A stretch of DNA of 64,000 nucleotides from Butyrivibrio sp. (GTDB lineage Bacteria > Bacillota > Clostridia > Lachnospirales > Lachnospiraceae): contig SVFV01000015.1 in the NCBI GenBank assembly GCA_015056655.1, positions 1 to 64,000 of the forward strand. Reading direction: 5' to 3'. The notes under the pieces are model-generated. The model saw nothing but the letters and a program-made list of their open reading frames with translations. It made no database searches and was not told the DNA's origin. Shown here piece after piece: positions 8,257 to 18,336 of this stretch; the first letter of the stretch is position 1, and every line of letters begins with the position of its first letter. A program made the position numbers and the translations under genes.

Positions 8257-8831
8257 TATTCTGCGATTCCATCGTGATATTTATCATAGATTTCAGAAAG
8301 ATATGTCTTAACCATCTCGATGTTAGCCATCTTGCGAAGATCCTCATTACCCATTGCAAGAGCAATCTCATCTGCAAGAAGAAGCATATCATAAACAGCA
8401 AGCTTAAACTCATTACGGGAAATAGTATTGATGTTAAGCTTCATAAGAGGAGCACCAAGCTTCATGGTAACATTCTCATCTGCGATACCAGTCTTTACAA
8501 CCATTGTATCGGGATCGTAGTTAACGTAGAGAATGAGCTTTTCCTTCTCGTGCTTCTTAAGTGTGATATTTGTCTGATGACTTGTCTCCATCCATTCATA
8601 AAGGTCTGCATCATCAGGATGAAGAAGGAAGTTTGTGAGTTCCTCACGGTGCTTCTCAACATACTGAAGATATTTGCTGGCGTTAGGACCAGTGTATGAA
8701 AGCTCGACCTTTAAGCCGTTATCTGTTTTTAAAAGGCGGCACTTAGATGCAACATCCTTGATCTTAAGAGTTGTCTCTGTGTTACCTATCTGTTTTAATA
8801 AACCTGTTTCAAGTTCCTGTCTGAATTCCAT
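8256..8831 (-). CDS. Conserved-looking hypothetical cytoplasmic protein
   Basis: A 191-residue protein with no signal peptide, membrane segment or recognised motif. It has an N-terminal beta-rich part with a LKVELSYTGPNASKYL stretch, a middle part predicted as alpha/beta, and a C-terminal helical region rich in Leu, Ala, Met and charged residues. A TGGAGGT ribosome site at 8841-8847 (minus strand) supports the ATG at 8831; the frame extends to GTG 8849, but that codon overlaps the ribosome site. The + strand frame across the same DNA (8232-8699) lacks a ribosome site and has an implausible composition, so this strand is preferred. The gene is isolated, divergent from ftsK. Confidence 0.75.
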   Translation of the reverse strand: MEFRQELETGLLKQIGNTETTLKIKDVASKCRLLKTDNGLKVELSYTGPNASKYLQYVEKHREELTNFLLHPDDADLYEWMETSHQTNITLKKHEKEKLILYVNYDPDTMVVKTGIADENVTMKLGAPLMKLNINTISRNEFKLAVYDMLLLADEIALAMGNEDLRKMANIEMVKTYLSEIYDKYHDGIAE

Positions 8832-8982
8832 ATATAATATTACCTCCACAAAGAAATGTGCGATTCATTCCCTCCTCAGAACGTGATTAGTATAGCACAA
8901 AGATGTTAAAAATGATATACTATTTCGAGGTATGCATCCTAAGACATACCGGGGAAAAAGTTTTGATTTAAAATGGGTGGAT

Positions 8983-11829
8983 ATGGCTACAAGTAACACA
9001 AGAAAAAGAAAAAGCCCCCAGTCCAGGGGGACTAAAAAAGGATCACAGACAAGGAGACGTCCTGATAACAGAAGGCAGGATGATACTCTTGACTATGCAA
9101 TCACAAGCGAGATTTCGCTCATAGTTTTTGGGGCACTGGCGGTCTTTTTATTTTTATGTAATTTCAGAATTTGCGGAACCTTTGGTAATGCGGTTAGTGA
9201 TATTCAGTTCGGCCTTTTTGGGCTTGCTGCGTATGTTATGCCTGTTGCTTTATTTGGTTCTGCAGCACTTCTTTTATCTAATGAAGGAAGTCCCGCATCC
9301 GTCAGGAAGGTGGTATCGGGGCTTACTCTTATTTTAGTATTCTCAATGTTCCTCGAACTTTTCACAGGAAGAATACAGGGAATGTCTTCTTATGACGCTG
9401 GTGAGATATTTAAGGCTGCCAGTGAGCATAAAAACGGCGGCGGTTTCTTTGCTGGAAGTCTTGATTATCTTCTTTATAAGAATCTGTCACTTGCGGGAAC
9501 TCTCATAGTTATGCTTGTTGTTGCACTTATAAGTGCTGGACTTTTCACTCAGAAATCTGTAATTCATGGCATGAAGAAGGGTGGAAAGAAAGTAATCGAG
9601 CGCACAAGACAGAGCGCTGAGGACTATATGGAGTACATGGATGAGAGAGCCAGACTCCGTGAAGAAGAAAAGCTCAGACTCGAAGAGGAAAAGCAGCTCC
9701 TTCTTGAACAGAAGGAAGATGAGAAGATACTTCGTATGGACAAAAAGGTATCAGGCGTAAGTATGGATACTGTTATTGAAGAAAGTGAAGAAGATGATTA
9801 TAAAGAACCTCAGATTCACATGCTTGATGATGGTTATGATGATGAAGATAGCTTTGATTTCAAAGAAAGTGAGCATCATGTAAAGCAGAATATCTTTGTC
9901 CCTGATGAAGAAATTCATGATGATATCCATGAAATCAGATTTAATCCTGATGTTGTTACAAGAGAAGGCGAAGCAGGACAGTTTGTACTTAGAACTGAAG
10001 ACGGCCCTCTTAGAGATAATCACAAGATTGAATTTAATAATGATGACTATTCTGATTATTCAGATGAAGCAGATGACGAACCTGTGGATGATGTAATTGG
10101 TGGCAGATTCTTAGAGCCTTCTAATTATGAGAAGGAGGAATATCCTGAGGTAAGTAGTATCAGCAGAAGACCTGTTGCCAAACTCGCAACACCTGAGCCT
10201 TCAGACGATATGGATGATATTCCGATTCATTCTGAAAACCTCGCACCTGATTATGACGGTGAATATGCAATTCATTCTACAGATTTTGTAAAGAGTGCAA
10301 GAACAGAAAAGAGAATGGAGCAGGCTAAGGAGAAATCCATCATTAAGCCGCCTGTCAGAGAATATGATTTCCCGCCCACAAGACTTCTTACAAAGGGAAT
10401 CAAAGGTAAGGGAGATTCAGCTAAGCATCTTAAGGATACAGCTAAGACTCTCCAGGAAACACTTTCAATGTTCCATGTAAATGCTACAGTTACGGATATC
10501 AGTCAGGGACCTTCTGTTACAAGATATGAGCTTCAGCCTGAGGCTGGTGTAAAGGTTAGGAAAATTGTTGATCTTGCAGATGATATAAAGATGCATCTTG
10601 CAGCTACTGATATCAGAATTGAGGCTCCTATACCTGGTAAATCAGCTGTTGGTATCGAGGTTCCCAATAAGGAAAATTCTCCTGTTGCAGTCAGAGACCT
10701 TATTGAGAGCGATGAGTTTAATAAGTCAAAGTCAAACCTTACAGTAGCTGTTGGTAAGGATATTGCAGGAAAGATAGTTGTAACTGATATTGCCAAGATG
10801 CCTCATCTTCTTATTGCAGGTGCGACAGGTTCTGGTAAGTCAGTATGTATTAATACAATTATAATGAGCATTTTGTATAAGGCATCACCTGAGGATGTAA
10901 GACTCATTATGATCGACCCTAAGATAGTTGAGCTTTCTGTATACAACGGAATTCCTCACCTTCTTATACCTGTAGTTACAGATCCCAAGAAGGCTGCAGC
11001 TGCTCTTAATTGGGCTGTTGCGGAGATGACAAACAGATATAAAAAGTTTGCCAATGCCAAGGTTCGTGACCTCAAGGGTTACAACGCACTCTGCATGCAG
11101 AGTAATGATGAAGATATGCAGAAGATGCCTGAGATAGTAGTTATCGTAGATGAGCTTGCTGATCTTATGATGCAGTTTAAAAACGAAGTTGAGGACTCCA
11201 TTGTAAGACTTACACAGCTTGCTAGAGCAGCTGGTATCTATCTTATAATTGCTACACAGAGACCTTCAGTTGACGTTATTACCGGTCTTATTAAAGCTAA
11301 TATACCTAGTAGAATTGCTTTTGCTGTTTCCAGTGGTGTTGATTCCAGAACCATACTTGACACTTATGGTGCTGAGAAGCTTATAGGTAAGGGAGACATG
11401 CTGTTCTTCCCAAGAGGCTACAACAAGCCTGCGCGTGTTCAGGGATGCTTTGTTTCTGATGAAGAGGTTCAGGCAGTAACAGATTTTGTTAAGAATCAGA
11501 ATGTAGCAACTGCTTATGGCGAAAATGTGCAGGATGAAATGTCGAACTATGAAGTTCAGACAAAGTCTGGCGGCGGAAATGTTCAGGATATGGGTGATTC
11601 TGCATCTGATCTTGATCCACTTTTTGCCCAGGCTGGAGCTGCAATCATTGAAAAGGATAAGGCATCCATTGGTATGCTGCAGAGACTTTATAAGATAGGC
11701 TTTAACAGAGCTGCCAGAATCATGGACCAGTTAAGCGATGCGGGTGTTGTTGGACCTGAAGAAGGAACCAAGCCCAGGAAAATTCTTATGACAAAGGAAG
11801 AATTTGATAGCTTCATAAATGCTTCATGA
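8983..11829 (+). CDS. ftsK: DNA translocase FtsK/SpoIIIE
   Basis: Pumps chromosomal DNA through the closing septum. The 948 residues comprise a basic N-terminus, four hydrophobic segments (about 25-190), a long acidic Glu/Asp-rich linker (about 215-470), and the motor. The motor has the alpha/beta part, Walker A GATGSGKS at about 613-620, Walker [13 protein letters not shown], then [23 protein letters not shown], and a C-terminal winged-helix gamma domain (about 885-948) that reads polar KOPS/SRS-type DNA sites. The start is uncertain. ATG 8983 gives a typical N-terminus but only a weak GGGTGG site, while ATG 8932 is in frame with GAGGT directly against it. The protein is longer than SpoIIIE mainly because of the linker. 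Confidence 0.93.
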   Translation: MATSNTRKRKSPQSRGTKKGSQTRRRPDNRRQDDTLDYAITSEISLIVFGALAVFLFLCNFRICGTFGNAVSDIQFGLFGLAAYVMPVALFGSAALLLSNEGSPASVRKVVSGLTLILVFSMFLELFTGRIQGMSSYDAGEIFKAASEHKNGGGFFAGSLDYLLYKNLSLAGTLIVMLVVALISAGLFTQKSVIHGMKKGGKKVIERTRQSAEDYMEYMDERARLREEEKLRLEEEKQLLLEQKEDEKILRMDKKVSGVSMDTVIEESEEDDYKEPQIHMLDDGYDDEDSFDFKESEHHVKQNIFVPDEEIHDDIHEIRFNPDVVTREGEAGQFVLRTEDGPLRDNHKIEFNNDDYSDYSDEADDEPVDDVIGGRFLEPSNYEKEEYPEVSSISRRPVAKLATPEPSDDMDDIPIHSENLAPDYDGEYAIHSTDFVKSARTEKRMEQAKEKSIIKPPVREYDFPPTRLLTKGIKGKGDSAKHLKDTAKTLQETLSMFHVNATVTDISQGPSVTRYELQPEAGVKVRKIVDLADDIKMHLAATDIRIEAPIPGKSAVGIEVPNKENSPVAVRDLIESDEFNKSKSNLTVAVGKDIAGKIVVTDIAKMPHLLIAGATGSGKSVCINTIIMSILYKASPEDVRLIMIDPKIVELSVYNGIPHLLIPVVTDPKKAAAALNWAVAEMTNRYKKFANAKVRDLKGYNALCMQSNDEDMQKMPEIVVIVDELADLMMQFKNEVEDSIVRLTQLARAAGIYLIIATQRPSVDVITGLIKANIPSRIAFAVSSGVDSRTILDTYGAEKLIGKGDMLFFPRGYNKPARVQGCFVSDEEVQAVTDFVKNQNVATAYGENVQDEMSNYEVQTKSGGGNVQDMGDSASDLDPLFAQAGAAIIEKDKASIGMLQRLYKIGFNRAARIMDQLSDAGVVGPEEGTKPRKILMTKEEFDSFINAS

Positions 11830-11899
11830 TGTAATTGCGGAAGTATATATTTTATATATTTTATTTTATGTAACAATTTATATGGTGTAGGAGGATTTT

Positions 11900-13576
11900 A
11901 TGGCTTTTAAATCAGATATTGAGATTGCACACGAGGCTGAGCTTTGGCCCATTAAGCAGGTAGCTGCAAATATCGGTGTGGATGAAGAGGACTTGGAACT
12001 TTACGGAAAATATAAGGCAAAACTCTCTGAAGAATACCTTGAGAAGATAAGTAAGAATGAAAAAGGTAAGCTTGTACTTGTTACCGCCATCAATCCTACA
12101 CCTGCAGGTGAAGGTAAGACTACAACCAGTGTTGGACTTGGTGATGCTTTAAACAGACTTGGTAAAAAGTGTGTTATTGCTCTTAGAGAGCCTTCCCTTG
12201 GACCTTGCTTTGGAATAAAAGGTGGAGCTGCAGGCGGCGGATATGCACAGGTAGTTCCTATGGAGGACATTAACCTTCATTTTACTGGCGATTTCCACGC
12301 TATTACTTCAGCAAATAACCTTTTGGCTGCACTTTTGGATAACCATATTCAGCAGGGGAATGAGCTTCAGATTGATACCAGACAGGTTATCTGGAAGCGC
12401 TGCGAGGATATGAACGACAGAGCTCTCAGAAATGTCGTAATTGGTCTTGGAAGCAAGATGGACGGTGTGGTAAGAGAGGATCACTTTGTTATCACTGTTG
12501 CAACAGAGATTATGGCAATCCTTTGCCTTGCTAAGGACATGAAGGATTTAAAGGACCGTCTTTCAAGAATCATTGTTGCTTACAACTACAATAATGAGCC
12601 TGTAACAGCAGGTGATCTCAATGCTGTTGGCGCTATGGCGGCTCTTCTTAAGGATGCACTTAAGCCCAACCTTGTACAGACACTTGAGCACAATCCTGTA
12701 ATTATTCATGGAGGTCCTTTTGCTAATATAGCTCATGGCTGCAATTCAATCAGAGCTACAAACGCAGCACTTCACATGTCAGATATTACAGTTACAGAGG
12801 CAGGATTTGGTGCAGACCTTGGCGCTGAGAAGTTCCTTGATATCAAGTGCAGAATGAACGGCCTTGCTCCCGATGCAGTAGTACTTGTTGCTACAGTCAG
12901 AGCGCTTAAATATAACGGCGGCGTTCCTAAGGATCAGCTTTCAACAGAGAATCTTGATGCGCTTAAAAAGGGTATCGTAAACCTTGAAAAGCACATTGAG
13001 AACCTTCAGCAGTATGGAATTCCTGTAGTTGTTACACTGAATGCATTTATTTCTGATACAGATGCAGAAGTTAAGTTCGTTGAAGACTTCTGCAAGGAAA
13101 AGGGTTGTGATTTCGCACTTTCAGAAGTATGGGAAAAGGGCGGAGCAGGTGGAGAAGAGCTTGCTAAGGCTGTTCTTAATACTCTTGAGAATAAGAAGAG
13201 TGACTTTAAGCTTATTTATGTTGATGAGCTTACTCCGGAAGAGAAAATCGAAGCTGTTGCAAAGAAGATTTATGGAGCAGATGGCGTAATATACGCGCCT
13301 GCAGCAAAGAAGCAGCTTAAGAAGATAGCAGAAATGGGATATGGAAAGCTCCCTGTATGTATGGCTAAAACCCAGTATTCACTTTCGGATGATCCTTCTC
13401 TTCTTGGAAGACCTTCAGGCTTTGAGCTAAATGTAAGAGATGCTTATGTATCAGCTGGTGCTGGATTCATAGTTGTTCTTACAGGAAACATTATGACTAT
13501 GCCTGGACTTCCCAAGAAACCGGCAGCTTTTGGCATTGACGTAGATGATAATGGAAATATAGTGGGGTTATTCTGA
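11900..13576 (+). CDS. fhs: Formate-tetrahydrofolate ligase
   Basis: Makes 10-formyl-THF from formate, THF and ATP, feeding purine synthesis and one-carbon metabolism. The 558 residues carry the P-loop [10 protein letters not shown] (about 67-76), the [20 protein letters not shown] loop (about 98-117), FTGDFHAIT and the C-terminal MTMPGLPK block, all standard for the family (about 556 residues). An AGGAGG site precedes the ATG by about seven bases. Its stop overlaps the folD start by one base (TGATG), so the two are translationally coupled and make successive one-carbon forms. No purine or THF riboswitch is recognisable in the 70 bases before it. Confidence 0.98.
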   Translation: MAFKSDIEIAHEAELWPIKQVAANIGVDEEDLELYGKYKAKLSEEYLEKISKNEKGKLVLVTAINPTPAGEGKTTTSVGLGDALNRLGKKCVIALREPSLGPCFGIKGGAAGGGYAQVVPMEDINLHFTGDFHAITSANNLLAALLDNHIQQGNELQIDTRQVIWKRCEDMNDRALRNVVIGLGSKMDGVVREDHFVITVATEIMAILCLAKDMKDLKDRLSRIIVAYNYNNEPVTAGDLNAVGAMAALLKDALKPNLVQTLEHNPVIIHGGPFANIAHGCNSIRATNAALHMSDITVTEAGFGADLGAEKFLDIKCRMNGLAPDAVVLVATVRALKYNGGVPKDQLSTENLDALKKGIVNLEKHIENLQQYGIPVVVTLNAFISDTDAEVKFVEDFCKEKGCDFALSEVWEKGGAGGEELAKAVLNTLENKKSDFKLIYVDELTPEEKIEAVAKKIYGADGVIYAPAAKKQLKKIAEMGYGKLPVCMAKTQYSLSDDPSLLGRPSGFELNVRDAYVSAGAGFIVVLTGNIMTMPGLPKKPAAFGIDVDDNGNIVGLF

Positions 13577-14442
13577 TGGAACCTAAGATTATTGACGGAA
13601 AAGTAATTTCAGCTCAGGTTAAGGATGAGGTGAAAGAAAAGACAGCAAAGCTTCTTGAGAAGACCGGAGTACAGGTTTGCCTGGCAGTTATTCTTGTAGG
13701 CGAAGACTCTGCTTCACAGGTTTATGTAAGAAACAAAAAGAGAGCCTGCGAATATGTTGGATTTAAATCTCTTTCATACGAGCTTCCTGAGTGTACATCA
13801 CAGGAAGAGCTCCTTGAGCTTATAGAAAAGCTCAATAATGATGATACAGTGCATGGAATACTCGTTCAGATGCCACTTCCAAAGCACATTGATGAAAAGA
13901 CTGTTATCGACACAATCAGCCCTAAGAAGGATGTTGATGGTTTTCATCCTATGAATGTAGGTGCTCTTTGCATTGGTGAGGAGGGCTTTGTATCCTGCAC
14001 ACCTGCAGGCGTGATTCAGCTTCTTAAGCGCTCGGATATTGAGATATCTGGCAAAGAGTGCGTTATAATAGGAAGAAGCAATATCGTCGGTAAGCCGATG
14101 GCACTGCTTATGCTTAGAGAAAATGCAACTGTAACGGTTGCTCATTCCAGAACCAAGGATCTTGCGGATGTAGTTAGACGAGCTGATATCGTGATAGCTG
14201 CAATTGGTAAGCCCAAGGCTATAACTGCTGATTTCATAAAAGAAGGAGCTGTTGTTATAGACGTTGGTATAAACAGAAATCTCGAAACAGGAAAGCTCTG
14301 TGGTGATGTGGATTATGAGAATGTTGCACCAAAGTGTAGCGCAATAACTCCTGTACCTGGTGGAGTTGGACCTATGACTATAGCAATGTTGATGAATAAC
14401 TGTCTTGAGTCAGCAATAAGATTTTCAGGAGCAGATATCTGA
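13576..14442 (+). CDS. folD: Bifunctional methylene-THF dehydrogenase/cyclohydrolase
   Basis: Interconverts 5,10-methylene-, methenyl- and 10-formyl-THF using NADP. The 288 residues show YVRNKKRACE (the catalytic Lys region), GILVQMPLPKHI, PKKDVDGFHP, the Rossmann segment VIIGRSNIVGKP and the end VTPVPGGVGPMT in the variant ITPVPGGVGPMT. It is of full length. It starts within the fhs stop and its own stop overlaps the next start by TGATG, placing three genes in one tight operon. Together with fhs it covers formate to methylene-THF. Confidence 0.98.
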   Translation: MEPKIIDGKVISAQVKDEVKEKTAKLLEKTGVQVCLAVILVGEDSASQVYVRNKKRACEYVGFKSLSYELPECTSQEELLELIEKLNNDDTVHGILVQMPLPKHIDEKTVIDTISPKKDVDGFHPMNVGALCIGEEGFVSCTPAGVIQLLKRSDIEISGKECVIIGRSNIVGKPMALLMLRENATVTVAHSRTKDLADVVRRADIVIAAIGKPKAITADFIKEGAVVIDVGINRNLETGKLCGDVDYENVAPKCSAITPVPGGVGPMTIAMLMNNCLESAIRFSGADI

Positions 14443-15896
14443 TGAAATGTCCTAAATGTGGGGCTTACATTCCGGAAGGGAATCTGTACTGCGGAAAATG
14501 TGGCACGGAGATTAGTTTTGTTCCGGAGTTTGAGCCTGAGGTTGAAAACAGAATAAATGAGAGTCTCTCAGGTGTTGCTGATCACCTTAAAGAGGATATT
14601 TTTCATACCAAAGTCCTTTTTGATAAGGATGCAAATCCTGAAAGTTCAGCTGATTACAAAAGAGTACTTATTACAGGGACTATGGCTGTCATAATTATTG
14701 CTATTGCCATAGTGGCTTGCTTTTTGGTAATTCACGGTGTCAATTCCACGAAGAGCTATGAGGAACGGGCACAGGAGTACTATGTTGAGGGCAAGCTTGA
14801 TAAGGCTATAGAAGCTCTTTCAAAGGCTGTTCGTGAAAGTAAGGATGTTACGGAAAGCGAGAATCTGATGTTCAAGCTTTATGGCTATCAGATGGAGGCA
14901 GACTATAGAGAGGAAGCCAAGGATACACTTTCTGAGCTTGCAGATACTGAGCTTTACAGTGAAGAAACTGCCATACTTGCAACAAGGGAACTCATAAAGC
15001 TTTATGAAGAAGAAAAGGATTATGATTCTGTTGTAGAAATTATTTCCTCGACTAATCTTCAAAAGATTAAGACAGAGTACGCCGATTATTTCCCGGTTAA
15101 GCCTGAAATTATTCCTGAAGAGGGTGAATATGACTCGGTAATAGAGGTGACTATCAGCACTGATTCTGAAGGGGATATTTATTATACTGTAAATGGTTCT
15201 GACCCGGATGAAACTGCTATAAAATATGAGGATGCAGTTATTCTCGAGGAAGTTGGAGACTATGTAATAAAGGCTGTATGTATCAATAAATATGGACTTA
15301 AAAGTGATATTGTTACAGCTATTTATAACATTGATCATATAGGACCTGCTGCTCCCGAGATACTTGAGGAGAGTGGTGAGTATTCTCAAAGTACAAAGAT
15401 TGTTGCTGTTTGTGATGCTGATTGTAGCATTTACTACACAACTGACGGTTCAGATCCAACAACTGAATCAACATTATATGTAACACCAATCACGATGCCG
15501 ATTGGCACATCACATTTTAGATTTGTCACTGCAGATGCAGAGGGCAATTTAAGTGAGATCATTGATCGTGACTATCATCTTTCATACTCAACACTTGTTT
15601 CTGTTGATCAGGCAAGATCAAGCATTATCCAGATCCTTGTTAAGCTTGATATTCTGCTTGATTCTACAGGAAAAATGAGAGGAGAAGAGGGGTATTACGA
15701 TTATGTATATGATAAGGATATAGAGATTGAAGGTTCTGGTCTGTATTATGTATTCGTTGAGAAACATGTATTAAACGATGGTTCTTCTAAGGATACCGGG
15801 TTACTGTATGCAGTTAATACTCACGATGGCAAGGTGAACAGACTTGGATACGACTCCAGTGGAAAATACACTCTGATAACAATTTCAAACAGATGA
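14442..15896 (+). CDS. Zinc-ribbon, single-TM, TPR protein with CHB_HEX_C-type repeats
   Basis: A 484-residue membrane protein. Residues 1-21 form a zinc ribbon (Cys3, Cys6, Cys17, Cys20). A single hydrophobic segment at about 75-98 should leave the ribbon in the cytoplasm and the rest outside. Residues 108-200 look like TPR helices. They are followed by two beta domains (about 225-290 and 305-380), each with the signature IYYTVNGSDPDE or IYYTTDGSDPTTES, typical of the chitobiase/hexosaminidase C-terminal domain (CHB_HEX_C_1). A final beta region (385-484) is unassigned. Translation is coupled to folD, but no functional link is evident. It may sense or bind the cell wall; this is a guess. Confidence 0.85.
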   Translation: MKCPKCGAYIPEGNLYCGKCGTEISFVPEFEPEVENRINESLSGVADHLKEDIFHTKVLFDKDANPESSADYKRVLITGTMAVIIIAIAIVACFLVIHGVNSTKSYEERAQEYYVEGKLDKAIEALSKAVRESKDVTESENLMFKLYGYQMEADYREEAKDTLSELADTELYSEETAILATRELIKLYEEEKDYDSVVEIISSTNLQKIKTEYADYFPVKPEIIPEEGEYDSVIEVTISTDSEGDIYYTVNGSDPDETAIKYEDAVILEEVGDYVIKAVCINKYGLKSDIVTAIYNIDHIGPAAPEILEESGEYSQSTKIVAVCDADCSIYYTTDGSDPTTESTLYVTPITMPIGTSHFRFVTADAEGNLSEIIDRDYHLSYSTLVSVDQARSSIIQILVKLDILLDSTGKMRGEEGYYDYVYDKDIEIEGSGLYYVFVEKHVLNDGSSKDTGLLYAVNTHDGKVNRLGYDSSGKYTLITISNR

Positions 15897-15918
15897 TTTA
15901 ACACTTTAGTGAGTTAAA
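15893..15918 (+). terminator. Weak hairpin after the fhs operon
   Basis: GATTTAAC pairs with GTTAAATC around a ten-base loop, overlapping the stop codon of the preceding gene. There is no T-tract after it, so termination here is uncertain. Confidence 0.3.
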
Positions 15919-15920
15919 TC

Positions 15921-15949
15921 TTGAAAATCTATATCTTATCATTTATTAT
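15921..15949 (+). promoter_or_regulatory. Promoter before the NfnAB-type operon
   Basis: TTGAAA (15921-15926), a 17-base spacer and TATTAT (15944-15949) are a good sigma-A type match, about 48 bases before the ATG at 15997. Confidence 0.6.
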
Positions 15950-15996
15950 TTTAAGCTATAAGCACTATACGAAAGAATTCAATTTAGGAGGAGAGT

Positions 15997-16872
15997 ATGT
16001 TCAAAATTTTAGAGGCAAATGAGCTAGCTTCGAATATTCACCAGCTTATCGTAGAAGCTCCCCGCGTAGCCGGTACATGTATGCCGGGACAATTCCTTAT
16101 TGTACGCGCAGAAGAAGATGGAGAGCGTATACCGCTTACTATATGCGATTACGACAGAGAAAAGGGAACTGTTGAACTTGTAGTTCAGGCACTTGGTGCT
16201 GAGTCACGCAAGATTTGCAAAAAGAAGGCAGGGGACTTCTTGGCAGATGTTGTTGGACCTCTTGGAAATGCTTCAGATCTTTGCAGTGAAGACATTGAAG
16301 AGCTTAAGAAAAAGAAGATTGTTTTCATCGCAGGTGGTGTTGGAACAGCTCCTGTATATCCTCAGGCTAAATGGCTTAAGGAGCAGGGCGTAGAGTGCGA
16401 TGTTATTATCGGTGCAAAGAACAAGGATCTCGTTATCCTTGAGGAACGCTTTAAATCTGTATGCAATCTCTATGTTACAACTGATGATGGTTCATACGGC
16501 AGAAGTGGTATGGTTACAAAGTGCCTTCAGGATCTTTATGATGAAGGAAAGAGATATGATCACTGCGTAGCAATCGGTCCCATGATCATGATGAAATTTG
16601 TATGTAAGCTTACAGAGGAACTCGGAATTCCTACAATCGTAAGTATGAATACAATCATGGTTGACGGAACAGGTATGTGTGGTGCATGCAGACTTATGGT
16701 TGGCGGCGAAGTTAAATTTGCTTGCGTTGACGGACCTGAGTTTGACGGACACAAGGTTGATTTCGATCAGGCTATGAGAAGAATGAAGCTTTACGCTACA
16801 GAAGAAGGACGCCTTGCTCTCAAGGAGCAGGAAGGTGATACTCACCATGGCGGCTGCGGTAATTGCAACTAA
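15997..16872 (+). CDS. nfnA: FAD/NAD-binding reductase subunit, NfnA-like
   Basis: The small subunit of an electron-bifurcating NADH-dependent ferredoxin:NADP+ oxidoreductase (Nfn), or of the related sulfide dehydrogenase. The 291 residues have an N-terminal FAD-binding barrel with PGQFLIVRAEEDGERIPLT (about 28-46), an NAD-binding part beginning FIAGGVGTAPVYPQA (about 109-123), and a C-terminal 2Fe-2S segment GTGMCGACRLMV with a further Cys at KFACVDGPEFDGH. The protein ends in an unusual GGCGNC tail. An AGGAGGAGAG site precedes the ATG. The large subunit follows 29 bases later. Homologues are often named after dihydroorotate dehydrogenase electron-transfer subunits, but no pyrD is near. Confidence 0.88.
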   Translation: MFKILEANELASNIHQLIVEAPRVAGTCMPGQFLIVRAEEDGERIPLTICDYDREKGTVELVVQALGAESRKICKKKAGDFLADVVGPLGNASDLCSEDIEELKKKKIVFIAGGVGTAPVYPQAKWLKEQGVECDVIIGAKNKDLVILEERFKSVCNLYVTTDDGSYGRSGMVTKCLQDLYDEGKRYDHCVAIGPMIMMKFVCKLTEELGIPTIVSMNTIMVDGTGMCGACRLMVGGEVKFACVDGPEFDGHKVDFDQAMRRMKLYATEEGRLALKEQEGDTHHGGCGNCN

Positions 16873-16901
16873 CTAGTGTAGATTAGAGATTGGAGATAAA
16901 T

Positions 16902-18290
16902 ATGGCACAAGACGTGTGGACAAGAGTTCCGGTTCGCGAGCAGGATCCCAAGGTTCGTGCAACCAACTTTGAAGAAGTATGTTTAGGTTATAATGAGCAG
17001 GAGGCAGTTGATGAGGCAACCAGATGCTTAAACTGCCCTAATCCCCAGTGTGTTAAGGGATGTCCTGTATCTATCAATATCCCTAAGTTCATTCAGGAGC
17101 TTAAGGAAGGCAATGTTGAGCAGGCTTATCAGACTATCAGTGAGTCAAGTGCACTTCCCGCAGTTTGTGGTCGTGTATGCCCTCAGGAGAGCCAGTGCGA
17201 AGGTAAGTGCGTTCGCGGCATAAAGGGCGAAGCTGTAGCTATCGGTAAGCTTGAGAGATACGTTGCAGATACTGCAAGAGAAAAGGGAATCAAGCCTCAG
17301 GGCGCAACTGAGAAGAAGAACAAGAAGGTTGCTATCATTGGTTCTGGCCCTGCTGGTCTTACATGCGCAGGCGACCTTGCAAGAATGGGCTACGACGTAA
17401 CTATTTTCGAAGCTCTTCACGAGGCAGGCGGTGTACTTGTTTATGGTATTCCTGAATTCCGTCTTCCTAAGGACGCTGTAGTTAAGAAAGAAATCGAGAA
17501 CGTAGAATCACTTGGCGTTAAGATTGAGAAGGACGTTGTTATTGGTAAGTCTGTAACAATCGATACTCTTATGGAGAAGGAAGGCTTTGAGGCTGTATTT
17601 ATCGGCTCTGGTGCTGGACTTCCCAGATTTATGAATATTCCTGGTGAGCAGGCTCTTGGTGTGTTCTCAGCAAATGAGTTCCTTACAAGAAGCAACCTCA
17701 TGAAGGCATTCTCAGAGGATAGCACAACACCTATCATGAGACCTAAGAAGTGCGTAGTAGTTGGTGGTGGTAACGTTGCTATGGACGCTGCTCGAACAGC
17801 ACTTCGTCTTGGCGCAGAGGTTCATATCGTTTACAGAAGAGGCGAGGAAGAGCTTCCTGCACGTAAGGAAGAGGTTGAGCATGCTAAGCAGGAAGGTATC
17901 ATCTTTGACCTTCTTTGCAACCCTGTTGAGATTCTCGAGGATGAGAACGGCTGGGTTAAGGGCTGCAAGTGCATCCGTATGGAGCTTGGTGAGCCTGATG
18001 AATCCGGCAGAAGAAGCCCTGTAGAAGTTGCAGGTTCTGAGTTTGAGATCGAGTGCGATGCAGTTATCATGTCACTTGGTACAAGCCCGAATCCTCTTAT
18101 TTCAAGCACAACTGCTGGTCTAGATATCAACCGTCGCAAGTGTATCGTTGCTGAAGAAGAGACAGGTAAGACATCAAAGGACGGCGTATTCGCTGGTGGT
18201 GATGCCGTTACTGGTGCAGCAACAGTTATCCTTGCTATGGGTGCAGGTAAAGCTGCAGCTAAGGGTATTGATGAATATCTTTCTAAATAA
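16902..18290 (+). CDS. nfnB: NADPH-dependent glutamate synthase-like large subunit, NfnB-like
   Basis: A 462-residue flavoprotein of the GltD/NfnB family. The N-terminus has two 4Fe-4S cysteine sets: CLNCPNPQCVKGCP (about 43-56) and CGRVCPQESQCEGKC (about 88-102). FAD binding is at IIGSGPAGLTCAGDLARMG and NADPH binding at VVVGGGNVAMDAARTALRLG. The C-terminal FAGGDAVTGAATVILAMGAG closes the FAD site. Homologues are annotated as homotetrameric GltA, but no glutamate synthase large subunit gene is here. Pairing with the preceding NfnA-like gene favours the Nfn transhydrogenase, which balances NADH, ferredoxin and NADPH in anaerobes. ATG 16902 is chosen after GGAGA; an in-frame TTG at 16890 overlaps that site. 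Confidence 0.9.
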   Translation: MAQDVWTRVPVREQDPKVRATNFEEVCLGYNEQEAVDEATRCLNCPNPQCVKGCPVSINIPKFIQELKEGNVEQAYQTISESSALPAVCGRVCPQESQCEGKCVRGIKGEAVAIGKLERYVADTAREKGIKPQGATEKKNKKVAIIGSGPAGLTCAGDLARMGYDVTIFEALHEAGGVLVYGIPEFRLPKDAVVKKEIENVESLGVKIEKDVVIGKSVTIDTLMEKEGFEAVFIGSGAGLPRFMNIPGEQALGVFSANEFLTRSNLMKAFSEDSTTPIMRPKKCVVVGGGNVAMDAARTALRLGAEVHIVYRRGEEELPARKEEVEHAKQEGIIFDLLCNPVEILEDENGWVKGCKCIRMELGEPDESGRRSPVEVAGSEFEIECDAVIMSLGTSPNPLISSTTAGLDINRRKCIVAEEETGKTSKDGVFAGGDAVTGAATVILAMGAGKAAAKGIDEYLSK

Positions 18291-18297
18291 TTAAATT

Positions 18298-18325
18298 ATG
18301 CCGTCGCCTTTTGGCGACGGCATTT
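18298..18325 (+). terminator. GC-rich hairpin after the NfnAB-type operon
   Basis: A perfect 11-bp stem (18298-18308 with 18313-18323) with a TTTT loop. The T-tail is only three bases before the next gene's GAGGAAAA ribosome site, so readthrough is likely. Confidence 0.6.
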
Positions 18326-18336
18326 GAGGAAAAATT

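Noticed and set aside
8232..8699. 155-residue + strand frame opposite the hypothetical gene at 8256-8831
   Set aside because: Starts inside a terminator hairpin, lacks a ribosome site and is Cys/Ile-rich; the minus-strand frame has GGAGGT and a balanced composition.
11830..11899. Tetrahydrofolate riboswitch before fhs
   Set aside because: Seventy AT-rich bases with no stable paired structure, too short for the known aptamer plus expression platform.
14820..15389. 189-residue minus-strand frame across the TPR gene
   Set aside because: Antisense shadow; the + strand frame has zinc-ribbon and CHB_HEX_C motifs and is coupled to folD.
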